Shown here: positions 56,978 to 64,000 of the stretch, piece after piece | How the letters are laid out: each line of letters opens with the position of its first letter | Numbering within the stretch: the stretch's first letter is position 1 | NCBI GenBank assembly: GCA_022826925.1 | Contig: JAJDTX010000176.1 | Span: 1-64,000, forward strand | Reading direction: 5' to 3' | DNA from: Bryobacterales bacterium | GTDB lineage: Bacteria; Acidobacteriota; Terriglobia; Bryobacterales; UBA6623 | DNA: 64,000 nt | Notes under the pieces: generated by a model | The model's input: only the letters and a program-made list of their open reading frames with translations | The model's database searches: none | Told to the model about the DNA's origin: nothing | Program-made: the position numbers and the translations under genes

Positions 56978-57504
56978 GTCTCGCGATAGAGCAAGTGCCG
57001 AAAGTCGGCAAAGAGCTCGGGGAGTTCTTTCTCCTCCAGCAGGTAGTCGGGCTTGCGCGGGCCCGTGCCGAACTGCAGCTGCTTGCGGGTGAAGGTCTTA
57101 TAGATGATGATCCCGCCTGGTCTGGCGATGCGCTTCAACAACGGTACCAGCGGCCGGTGCAGGTACCGGAAAACGGCGACCACGTCGAAGCGGGAGTCGC
57201 CCCAGTCCGCATCAGTGCCTTCCAAGTCAATGCAACGAGTCTCGACCGCGAGTCCTTTCTCCGCGGCCAGCTCGGCACAGAGCCGCAAGGCCTCCGACGA
57301 GTAGTCCACTGCCACGGTCTTCAGGCCATGGGCCGCCAGAGCGAGGCTGTTCTGCCCTCTTCCGCACGCGATGTCAACAGCGTCCGCCGCAGTTGGCGCA
57401 GCCAGCCGGACGTGCTCCAGCGCCTCGCCCAGGAATGGGTCGGGGTCCGGAATCACGCCTCGGGCGGTTCTGTACCTAGCCTCCCAATCGAACCGGGATG
57501 CCAT
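56932..57504 (-). CDS. class I SAM-dependent methyltransferase (TehB-like)
   Basis: 190 residues from ATG at 57504 (MASRFDWEARYRTARGVIPD). SAM-binding motif I AVDIACGRGQNSLALAAHG, acidic residue after strand 2 (KTVAVDYSSEALRL), motif IV RFDVVAVFRYLHRPL, then LLKRIARPGGIIIYKTFTRK. The fold and the YLHRPL and TFTRKQLQFGTGPRKPDYLL stretches match the TehB-like group. Substrate unknown. Its 3' end overlaps the propeller gene start. Confidence 0.85.
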   Translation of the reverse strand: MASRFDWEARYRTARGVIPDPDPFLGEALEHVRLAAPTAADAVDIACGRGQNSLALAAHGLKTVAVDYSSEALRLCAELAAEKGLAVETRCIDLEGTDADWGDSRFDVVAVFRYLHRPLVPLLKRIARPGGIIIYKTFTRKQLQFGTGPRKPDYLLEEKELPELFADFRHLLYRETCDFEATAALVAQKP

Positions 57505-57554
57505 TGAGAGGACAGGAAGCGCCTGAATGTCGCTTCCGCAGAGAGGAGCGAAGC

Positions 57555-57878
57555 CTAGGCGTTGAAGGAGCTGCCGCAGCCGCAGGTCGAGGTGACGTTC
57601 GGGTTGTCGAACTTGAAGCCCGCGCCCTCCATCGTTTCGACGTAGTCGACCCTGCAATTGTCGAGGTAGAGCAAGCTGGCTTGGTCCACATAGACCTGCA
57701 GGCCGTCATAGTTGAAGACCTTGTCCAGCGGCAGCTGGTTGTTCTCGAACGCCATCGAGTACTGGAAGCCGGAACAGCCACCACCGACCACGGAAAGCCG
57801 CAGTCCCTTTGGCTGGGGTTCCTGCTGCCCGAGGATCTCGTTCACCTTCGAAATGGCAGTTTCGGTCATTTGGATCAT
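57555..57878 (-). CDS. iron-sulfur cluster insertion protein (IscA/ErpA family)
   Basis: 107 residues from ATG at 57878 (MIQMTETAISKVNEILGQQE); the 12 residues before it in frame are not conserved in the family. Three conserved cysteines: one in LSVVGGGCSGFQYSMAFE and two in the C-terminal TSTCGCGSSFNA. These A-type carriers deliver Fe-S clusters to client proteins. Full length. Confidence 0.93.
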   Translation of the reverse strand: MIQMTETAISKVNEILGQQEPQPKGLRLSVVGGGCSGFQYSMAFENNQLPLDKVFNYDGLQVYVDQASLLYLDNCRVDYVETMEGAGFKFDNPNVTSTCGCGSSFNA

Positions 57879-57994
57879 TGCAGATGCCCTCCTAGCTGAC
57901 GCCCGAAGCCTCATTATAACTTGGTCTGCGAGCCGCCGTCGAATCGACTTTGGTGGGGGGTGGAAGTAACGGACGGACCGAGTGCCTCCAAGGC

Positions 57995-58280
57995 CACTCT
58001 TCTGGTTCGGCGTTCACTCTGGCGGAGGGAAGCAAATCAAGTTACCTCTCACAAATGGGACGAAATGAGATGCAACGCCGCTCGTCTCTCACCCGTGAGA
58101 AGCAAATCTAGTTGTCTCTCACGATTCAGGTAATATGAGATGTAATCTGGATTGTCTCCCGCCCGCGGGGCGCAATCCCCACAGTCTCTCACGTGGGCGC
58201 CTAAATGAGATACAGCATCGTTAGTTTCTCAACTGTGAGAAGCAAATCCCTTGGTTTATCACTAATCAGCCAATATGAGA
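57995..58280. repeat. array of 70-bp-period repeats upstream of Fic 2
   Basis: ATGAGA recurs at 58065, 58135, 58205 and 58275, and AAGCAAATC (or the variant GCGCAATCC) at 58030, 58100, 58170 and 58240, so the period is exactly 70; the unit from 57995 is degenerate. Each unit has a near-palindrome: TCTCACCCGTGAGA in the second, TCCCGCCCGCGGGG in the third, TCTCAACTGTGAGA in the fourth. In the third unit both arms changed together, keeping the pairing. A second inverted pair TCTCA...TGAGA spans each unit boundary. Confidence 0.88.
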
Positions 58281-58547
58281 CACTATTTAGATGAAGGGAC
58301 GCAACCGCTTGACGATCATCTGCAGCAACGGAACAACCAATACAACGATTCGGTGGCGTCACCGGCGGGATACCTTGACAGAAGCGGTAAGGCCGAAGGA
58401 GCCACAGCGCAACTGTTCATCAGGTCTAGCTCCGGGCCTTCACATAGCAGGAGGGCTTCACCTACCTGGCCAACAGCATGGTGGCTCTGGATTAGGATGC
58501 TGGCGAGGCAAGGCAAGTTCGGACCTCAACACGAAAGCGGATAGAAC
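58281..58547. other. leader region between the array and Fic 2
   Basis: 267 bases without a convincing gene. Two overlapping plus-strand frames (from ATG 58275 and ATG 58291) lack ribosome sites and look random. Probably the promoter and 5' untranslated region of Fic 2; no clear minus-10 and minus-35 pair was found. Confidence 0.45.
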
Positions 58548-59651
58548 ATGAAGCCTGTCCAATACCATCAAGGGCGGTTCCCGCCTGAAGATCAGCTCGA
58601 CTGGCAAAGACTGCTTCCACTTATCGGACCGGCGACGAGTGCGCTGGCTCGATACGACGGGATGCTCGCGTCCATGCCGAACCGAAGTGTGCTGTTGGCA
58701 CCCCTGAGCACCCGCGAAGCAGTGCTCTCGTCGCGTATTGAGGGGATCCAAGCGACCATGAGCGAGGTACTGGGCTTTGAGGCAGGAGATCGTGCCGCTT
58801 CCCCGCAGCGTCTCAGCGACATCCACGAGATCATCAACTTTCGCAGAGCTGTACGACTTGCACAGGAGATGTTGGAGGATCTTCCGCTTTCGGGTCAAGT
58901 CATTCGTGCGGCGCACGAGACACTGCTCTCGGGAATCCGGGGAGACAACGAAGGTCCAGGCCAGTACCGGCGTATCCCGAACTGGATTGGCCCTCCGGGA
59001 TGCACGATCGAGGAAGCCAAGTACGTTCCCATCAGACCGGAAGGGCTTGATGACGCCATGAGTAGATGGGAACGCTATATCCACGAAGACAAACCTGACT
59101 TGCTCGTGCAGGCCGCGAACCTACATGCCGAATTCGAAGCCTTGCATCCGTTTCTGGACGGAAACGGCCGCGTAGGGCGCATGCTGATACCGCTGGGCCT
59201 GTGGCAGCGAGGCTGCATCCAATTCCCAATGTTCTATATCAGCGCCTACTTCGAGGCCAACCGATATGCCTACTACGAGAGGCTGCTCGCTGTATCCCGC
59301 GACAATGACTGGACCGGCTGGTGCATGTTCTTCCTCAAGGCTGTACAGAACCAAGCCAACGATAACTTAACAAGAACCCAATGCATTCTTGATCTCCACG
59401 AGAAGATGAAGCATCGGATAGACGCCGCTACAAGGTCCCGCCATGCGATTCGCACGCTGGATTGGATCTTCCAACAGCCGGTCTTCTCCAGCACGAACTT
59501 CGTGGAGCGAACGGGCATACCGGTACCATCCGCTCACCGCATCCTAGGAAGCTTGCGAAAGCATGGCATTTTGGAAAACATCTCGCCTGCGAGTGGCAGC
59601 CGACCAGCCGTTTTCTCGTTCCCAAGACTCTTGGAAATCGTAGATGCGTAG
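58548..59651 (+). CDS. Fic protein with N-terminal inhibitory helix and C-terminal winged helix (Fic 2)
   Basis: 367 residues from ATG 58548. Inhibitory motif S-x-x-x-E-G at about 61-66 (LSSRIEGIQAT) in a Fic_N domain (YDGMLASMPNRSVLLAPLST). Fic motif HPFLDGNGRVGR at about 200-211 with the catalytic His, Asp-Gly-Asn-Gly and Arg. C-terminal winged helix: FSSTNFVERTGIPVPSAHRI, LGSLRKHGILENISP. Same architecture as Fic 1 but clearly a different subfamily. The 70-bp array lies 270 bases upstream. Likely an AMP-transferase; target unknown. Confidence 0.92.
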   Translation: MKPVQYHQGRFPPEDQLDWQRLLPLIGPATSALARYDGMLASMPNRSVLLAPLSTREAVLSSRIEGIQATMSEVLGFEAGDRAASPQRLSDIHEIINFRRAVRLAQEMLEDLPLSGQVIRAAHETLLSGIRGDNEGPGQYRRIPNWIGPPGCTIEEAKYVPIRPEGLDDAMSRWERYIHEDKPDLLVQAANLHAEFEALHPFLDGNGRVGRMLIPLGLWQRGCIQFPMFYISAYFEANRYAYYERLLAVSRDNDWTGWCMFFLKAVQNQANDNLTRTQCILDLHEKMKHRIDAATRSRHAIRTLDWIFQQPVFSSTNFVERTGIPVPSAHRILGSLRKHGILENISPASGSRPAVFSFPRLLEIVDA

Positions 59652-59843
59652 TGGCTTGCGGTGACGCAGGCTAAGACTTACACCGGATCGATGAGGTTGA
59701 TCTTATTGCTGAGTATCAACCGGCGTTGCAGCGAGCATCTGTGATTGAGCTAGTACTTGGAGGGCGTGTGTCAGGCTGTAGGCCAGAATCGTTCGCGTGC
59801 TTTCCAGGCGATCACCCCCTCGGCGAAGGCGCTGCCCGGACTC
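59652..59843. other. intergenic, convergent
   Basis: 192 bases between the 3' ends of Fic 2 and the PQQ dehydrogenase gene. No gene or obvious hairpin terminator was seen. Confidence 0.5.
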
Positions 59844-62123
59844 TTAATCCTTTCGAAGTCGAAACGCCACTAGCCGCGCGGGTTCGGCCGCCCCTCCGAC
59901 ACCGATAACGATGTATTGTTGACCATCGGCCATGTAGGTTATCGGCGCGGCATTGTGATGCCGGCCGGGAAGCTCGTGCTCCCAGAGGGTCTTCCCGGAA
60001 GCCTTGTCGTACGCCCGCAGGTAGGCCGGCTCGCCCGCATGGCCGCGGTCGCCCACGAATAGCAGCGTGCGAGTGACCAACGTGCCTGCGGCGTTCGGGT
60101 TGCCTAGCGGAGGGAGATCAAGGTCCTTGAGCAGCGGATGCTGGCGCGGGCCATTTCCGTGAGGCGTCTGCCAGGCGATCTCTCCTCGATTCATGTCGTA
60201 CGCCGTCAAGGTTCCGTAGGGCGGCTTGACGATCTGCAGGCCATCCACAGCCGCTCTGTAGAACTTGTGCTCGTTGTCGTAGCCGCGAACGTCGGGGTCG
60301 TCGACCGGCTGCATCCCGACGACTATGTACTGCCGGCGCGAGGACAGGTAGAGATAACCGGTTTCAGGGTCGAATCCGCTACCGCCCCAATTTGCGCCGC
60401 CACCCCAGCCCGGTACTTGAATCGTGCCTTGTCGGGATGGAGGCTCATACAGCGGCCCGAGGCGATACGGCTTGGCCGCCTCAAGGGCAAGCGCCTTGAT
60501 CTTCGGCGTGAAGTCGATCAAGTCGTCCTCACTGACGCCTTGCATCTCAAATGGTGGCGGCTTGACGGGAAACGGCTGGGTCTTCGCCGCCGTCTCGATC
60601 TCGCTCGGGGGCACCGGCCGCTCTTCGATGGGCCAGACCGGCTCTCCAGTTCGCCGGTCGAACACGAACACGAAGCCTGTCTTGGTGACTTGTGCGAGTG
60701 CAGGGATGGACTTGCCGCCCACAGTGATGTCGATGAGGCTGGGAGCCGCCGGCAGATCCCAGTCCCAGATGTCGTGACGGATCGTCTGGAAGTGCCAAAC
60801 CCGCTCGCCGGTCTTGGCGTTGAGGCAGACGATGCTGTTCGAGAACAGGTTGTCGCCGGGCCGGAACTCTCCCGCGAAATTGAATGTAGGGCCGGTTACC
60901 GGGAGATAGACGAGGCCCCGCTCCTCGTCCGCGCTCATCATGGACCAGACGTTGGTGTTACCCATCCATTTCCACGAGTCTCCCTCCCAGGTGTCGTTGC
61001 CGAACTCCCCTTCTTGCGGGATGGTGTGGAATGTCCACAAGCGCTTGCCCGTGCGGATGTCGTAGCCGCGGACATCACCGACCGGCCAATTCTCTTTCCA
61101 GTTCGGGCCGCCGCTGCGTGCGCTCTTTCCGGGCGGGCCGTCTGCGATCTGATTTCCGACCACAGCCACGTCGCCAATGATGGTCGGCGGAGCACTGCAA
61201 TTGATCAGCGAGCGGATCAGAGGACGCCGCGAGCCGACAGTCAGGTCGGTGCGACCGTTGTCGCCGAAGCTCTGGATGGGTTCTCCGGTCGCCGGGTCTA
61301 GCGCGACCAGGTAGCTGTCGCCGGTGCAGAGCAGTATGCGCGCTTCGTCTCCGTCGCTCCAATAGCCGAGTCCGCGAGTGGCGAATCCGAAAATCCCAGG
61401 ACGGCCCCAGGCAGAGGTTCCCGGATCGTGCGTCCATAGGGTCGCACCTGTTGCAGGATCGATGGCTGCGACCCCGCTGAAATTTGTGCGGATGAAGAGC
61501 TTGCCACCGACCATGAGCGGCGTGGCCTTGAAACCATCTGGAAATCTCGCCCGCTCGGCCCGGGTGGGCTCGCGGTTCGTCGGGGTCCCTGGCTTGATGT
61601 AGTTCGAGTTGTCGAAGGCGTCCCAGGTCCATGCGACTTCCAGATCTGTGACATTCTCTCCTTGGATCTGATCGAGAGGGGAGTACTTCGACGATGCGAC
61701 ATCGCCCGAGTACTGCGGCCATTCGCCGTCGGCGGTGGTGTACTTGCCCCGAGAGTCGATCCAGCGCTGCAACGCAGCTTCGTTCTTGACCGGCTCGAAG
61801 AAGGGGCCCTGATGGTAGGTTTCCGGGACGTTGCGCGGACCCGTACCGACTCCCTCCGGCCCCGCCACGGGGCTGATTTCAGCGGCTGACGGCGCCACAT
61901 AGTCTTCCAGCCAGCTGACGGCGACGGTCTCTTGGCCACTCTCTTGCTTGCGGGCCATGAGCCAGTGCCCGCGGTCGTTCCACGTGCGCCCGCCGCCGGG
62001 CTCGGTGTGGCAAAAGAGGCAGTCCTTGGCACCGAAGGCGATAGCTTCGGCGAAGAATTCCGGCATTGCCTGAGCCGCGGGGGTCAGGATGAGCAGAATC
62101 AAGACTCCGACTAGGGGGCACAT
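59844..62123 (-). CDS. PQQ-dependent dehydrogenase with N-terminal haem-c motif (copy 1)
   Basis: 759 residues from ATG at 62123. Signal peptide (LVGVLILLILTPAAQAMPEF), then a CxxCH haem-c site (KDCLFCHTEPGGG) in a short N-terminal domain, then the eight-bladed quinoprotein propeller (about 130-755): EWPQYSGDVASSKYSPLDQI, W-motifs such as LFIRTNFSGVAAIDPATGAT, LWTHDPG, GERVWHFQTIRHDIWDWDLP, TRTLLFVGDRGHAGEPAYLR and YIVIGVGGAAEPARLVAF. Periplasmic oxidation of an alcohol or sugar with PQQ, electrons passing to cytochrome. Substrate not known. The partial copy 2 at the window end is nearly identical. Confidence 0.9.
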   Translation of the reverse strand: MCPLVGVLILLILTPAAQAMPEFFAEAIAFGAKDCLFCHTEPGGGRTWNDRGHWLMARKQESGQETVAVSWLEDYVAPSAAEISPVAGPEGVGTGPRNVPETYHQGPFFEPVKNEAALQRWIDSRGKYTTADGEWPQYSGDVASSKYSPLDQIQGENVTDLEVAWTWDAFDNSNYIKPGTPTNREPTRAERARFPDGFKATPLMVGGKLFIRTNFSGVAAIDPATGATLWTHDPGTSAWGRPGIFGFATRGLGYWSDGDEARILLCTGDSYLVALDPATGEPIQSFGDNGRTDLTVGSRRPLIRSLINCSAPPTIIGDVAVVGNQIADGPPGKSARSGGPNWKENWPVGDVRGYDIRTGKRLWTFHTIPQEGEFGNDTWEGDSWKWMGNTNVWSMMSADEERGLVYLPVTGPTFNFAGEFRPGDNLFSNSIVCLNAKTGERVWHFQTIRHDIWDWDLPAAPSLIDITVGGKSIPALAQVTKTGFVFVFDRRTGEPVWPIEERPVPPSEIETAAKTQPFPVKPPPFEMQGVSEDDLIDFTPKIKALALEAAKPYRLGPLYEPPSRQGTIQVPGWGGGANWGGSGFDPETGYLYLSSRRQYIVVGMQPVDDPDVRGYDNEHKFYRAAVDGLQIVKPPYGTLTAYDMNRGEIAWQTPHGNGPRQHPLLKDLDLPPLGNPNAAGTLVTRTLLFVGDRGHAGEPAYLRAYDKASGKTLWEHELPGRHHNAAPITYMADGQQYIVIGVGGAAEPARLVAFRLRKD

Positions 62124-62355
62124 GGTGCTCGCTCAGGCAGTATACCCACAACGTCTTCCATAGCGTGCAGCGTAACGCTGTGCTCGCTGGGTTGTTGTCT
62201 AAGAGTGCGCTGGCAGTAACCGAGTGCGCTGTCAATCGGGAAGAGGGCGAAGCAACGGAGAAATGATTCTACAATCGGACTTCTTTCTTGGCATTTGCTC
62301 TGCTCTGATCCTCCCCCCGTGAATTGGTCCATGTTGAAGTTAAGGAGGACTATCA

Positions 62356-62634
62356 ATGGCGAGGAAGCGTTACAAGCCCGAGGAGATCGTCGGCAAGCTG
62401 CGGCAGGCGGAGGTTTTGCATGGCCAGGGCATGGCGATGGCGGAGCCGATCCGGCAACTCGGGATCAGCGAGGTCACGTTCTACCGGTGGCGCAACGAGT
62501 ACGGCGGGATGAGCGGGCATCAGCTCAGCCGGCTCAAGCAGCTCGAGAAGAAGAACGAGCGGCTGCGGCGCGCGGTGGCCGACCTGACGCTGGACAAGCA
62601 GATCCTGGCGGAGGCGGCCCGGGGAAACTTCTGA
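62356..62634 (+). CDS. IS3-family transposase OrfA
   Basis: 92 residues from ATG 62356 after AAGGAGG. KRYKPEEIVGKLRQAEVLHG, then GISEVTFYRWRNEYGGMSGH and QLEKKNERLRRAVADLTLDK (leucine zipper) are diagnostic of HTH_Tnp_1 OrfA proteins. In intact elements it is fused to OrfB by a minus-one frameshift. Complete, but its partner is truncated. Confidence 0.93.
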   Translation: MARKRYKPEEIVGKLRQAEVLHGQGMAMAEPIRQLGISEVTFYRWRNEYGGMSGHQLSRLKQLEKKNERLRRAVADLTLDKQILAEAARGNF

Positions 62635-62795
62635 GCCCCTCCCGGCGGCGCCAGTGCATCGAGCATTTCCGTAGCGGGCTGGGGATCTCGGAGCGGCGAG
62701 CCTGCCGGGTGCTGGGGCAGCACCGCTGCACGCAGCGCCATATCCCTCGCGGCCGTGAGGACGACGACCGCCTGGTGGCGGAGATGCTGCCCTGA
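62598..62795 (+). pseudogene. OrfB N-terminal fragment of the IS3-family transposase
   Basis: In the frame minus one to OrfA, LLSPSRRRQCIEHFRSGLGI, SERRACRVLGQHRCTQRHIP and RGREDDDRLVAEML match the start of OrfB of this IS group. The frame stops at 62,793-62,795, before any DDE residues. The integrase core is missing. Confidence 0.88.
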
Positions 62796-62798
62796 TTC

Positions 62799-64000
62799 CT
62801 AAGCTCTTGGAAGCCGAAATGCGACGAGCCGCGCGGGCTCGGCTGCTCCTCCGACGCCGATGACAATGTACTGCCTGCCATCGGCCATGTAAGTAATCGG
62901 TGCGGCGTTGTGATGACGCCCCGGTAGTTCGTGCTCCCAGAGCGTCTCTCCGGAAGCCTTGTCGTACGCCCGCAGATAGGCCGACTCGTCCGCATGGCCG
63001 CCGTCGCCGACAAATAGCAGAGTGCGGGTCACCAAAGTACCCGCGGCGTTCGGGTTGCCCAGCGGAGGGAGATCAAGGTCCTTGAGCAGCGGATGCTGGC
63101 GCGGACCGTTGCCGTGCGGCGTCTGCCATGCGATCTCTCCCCGATTCATGTCGTACGCCGTCAAGGTTCCGTATGGCGGCTTTACGATTTGCAAGCCATC
63201 CACCGCCACCTGGTAGAACTTGTATTCGTTGTCGTAACCACGAACCTCGGGATCGTCGACAGGCTGCATCCCGACCACGATGTACTCCCGACGCGAGGAC
63301 AAGTAGAGATAACCGGTTTCAGGGTCGAATCCGCTACCGCCCCAATTCGCGCCACCGAGCCAGCCTGGTACTTGGATCGTGCCTTGCCGGGAAGGTGGCT
63401 CATACAGCGGTCCGAGGCGATAAGGCTTGGCCGCTTCAAGGGCCAGCGCCTTGATCTTCGGTGTGAAGTCGATCAAGTCGTCTTCGCTGACGCCTTGCAT
63501 CTCGAATGGCGGCGGCTTGACTGGGAACGGCTGCGTCTTGGCCGCCGTCTCGATCTCGCTCGGCGGCACGGGCCGCTCTTCGATCGGCCAGACAGGCTCT
63601 CCAGTTCGCCGGTCGAACACGAAGAGGAAGCCAGCCTTGGTGACTTGTGCCAGTGCAGGGATGGACTTGCCGTCCACGGTGATGTCGATGAGGCTGGGAG
63701 CCGCCGGCAGGTCCCAGTCCCAGATATCGTGATGGATCGTCTGGAAGTGCCAGACCCGCTCTCCGGTCTTGGCGTTGAGGCAGACGACGCTGTTCGAGAA
63801 CAGGTTGTCGCCGGGCCGGAAGTCTCCCGCGAAATTGAATGTGGGGCCGGTTACCGGGAGATAGACAAGGCCCCGCTTCTCGTCCGCGCTCATCATGGAC
63901 CAGACGTTGGTGTTACCCATCCATTTCCACGAGTCCCCCTCCCAGGTGTCGTTGCCGAACTCCCCTTCTTGCGGGATGGTGTGGAACGTCCACAGGCGCT
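62799..64000 (-). CDS. PQQ-dependent dehydrogenase (copy 2), partial
   Basis: The C-terminal 400 residues of a second PQQ dehydrogenase; the gene runs off the window edge, so its start is not seen. It aligns without gaps to residues about 360-757 of copy 1 with only scattered changes (for example GWLGGANWG for GWGGGANWG, GDGGHADESAYL for GDRGHAGEPAYL), and the DNA is nearly identical. Homology starts at the stop codon, exactly next to the truncated IS. A tandem duplication. Confidence 0.93.
   Translation of the reverse strand, partial: RLWTFHTIPQEGEFGNDTWEGDSWKWMGNTNVWSMMSADEKRGLVYLPVTGPTFNFAGDFRPGDNLFSNSVVCLNAKTGERVWHFQTIHHDIWDWDLPAAPSLIDITVDGKSIPALAQVTKAGFLFVFDRRTGEPVWPIEERPVPPSEIETAAKTQPFPVKPPPFEMQGVSEDDLIDFTPKIKALALEAAKPYRLGPLYEPPSRQGTIQVPGWLGGANWGGSGFDPETGYLYLSSRREYIVVGMQPVDDPEVRGYDNEYKFYQVAVDGLQIVKPPYGTLTAYDMNRGEIAWQTPHGNGPRQHPLLKDLDLPPLGNPNAAGTLVTRTLLFVGDGGHADESAYLRAYDKASGETLWEHELPGRHHNAAPITYMADGRQYIVIGVGGAAEPARLVAFRLPRA

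Larger units (their letters stand above)
62310..62795 (+). mobile_element. truncated IS3-family element
   Basis: A complete orfA and only the first 60 or so codons of orfB remain; the sequence then runs straight into the 3' end of PQQ copy 2 at 62,799. No right inverted repeat or full transposase core is present, so the element cannot move by itself. The left boundary near 62,310 is approximate. Confidence 0.8.

Noticed and set aside
57995-58280. Array of tRNA-like or REP elements
   Set aside because: Period and sequence are constant, no clover-leaf can be drawn, and the units are direct tandem repeats, not dispersed REP elements.
58275-58551. Two overlapping plus-strand frames of 86-89 codons before Fic 2
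   Set aside because: No ribosome site, low-complexity composition, and they overlap the repeat array and the Fic 2 start.

Overview
The window is bacterial DNA in two compositional halves. Positions 1 to about 37,550 are an almost uninterrupted, very GC-rich (roughly 70%) transposable prophage. The rest has lower and more mixed GC and holds an accessory island followed by ordinary chromosome. The host is a Gram-negative-like environmental bacterium: it has a signal-peptide PQQ dehydrogenase with a haem-c motif, an IscA/ErpA-type protein and RlmN. Its unusual long isoleucyl-tRNA synthetase and YncE-like propeller/phosphatase protein remind me more of Acidobacteriota, Planctomycetota or Myxococcota than of model proteobacteria. 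I cannot assign a genus.

Prophage (1-37,550). The genome plan is a BcepMu-like hybrid: Mu-type replication and head genes with a P2-type contractile tail. Left part: short early genes, several of them stand-alone copies of the MuA-type winged helix, a BcepMu gp16-like regulator with a divergent minus-strand gene, transposase A, ATPase B, a Gam-like protein, GemA, an accessory cassette (cupin, DUF5131, DUF1643) and a Mor-like activator preceded by a run of ten G. Middle part: DUF2730, gp26-like protein, small and large terminase, portal, gp30/F with a nuclease-like tail, then a 4.4 kb cargo and lysis block (unknown proteins, a secreted protein, lysozyme, holin). After that come protease with a nested scaffold, decoration protein, capsid T, gp36, gpG, gp37, and the P2-like baseplate and tail genes V, W, J, I, fibre, sheath, tube, E/E', tape measure, U, X and D. 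Genes mostly overlap by 4 bases. Three late promoters share one 17-bp palindrome, a fixed 24-bp gap, a TAMCAT box and an ATG exactly 7 bases further on. The right end carries a stand-alone relative of the transposase DNA-binding region.

Accessory island (about 37,600-44,000). It holds a truncated ATPase remnant, a phospholipase D-like protein, 1.3 kb of decayed sequence, an sce7726-family protein, and a convergent three-gene operon (DUF6932, XRE-ImmA/IrrE, beta family) that looks like a defence or toxin-antitoxin-type locus. The island ends at the 3' end of a tRNA-Ser(GGA) gene.

Chromosome (44,000-64,000). A phosphosugar mutase with a sugar nucleotidyltransferase; a Fic protein next to a six-unit, 72-bp tandem array; a MetE-like protein, RlmN and IleRS; a propeller/phosphatase protein, a methyltransferase and an IscA/ErpA-like protein; a second, 70-bp-period array upstream of a second Fic gene; and two near-identical PQQ dehydrogenase genes separated by a truncated IS3-family element. 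The points I would look at first are the two Fic genes that each sit beside an inverted-repeat tandem array, the three-promoter late regulon with predicted leaderless transcripts, and the scattering of MuA DNA-binding domains as separate genes.
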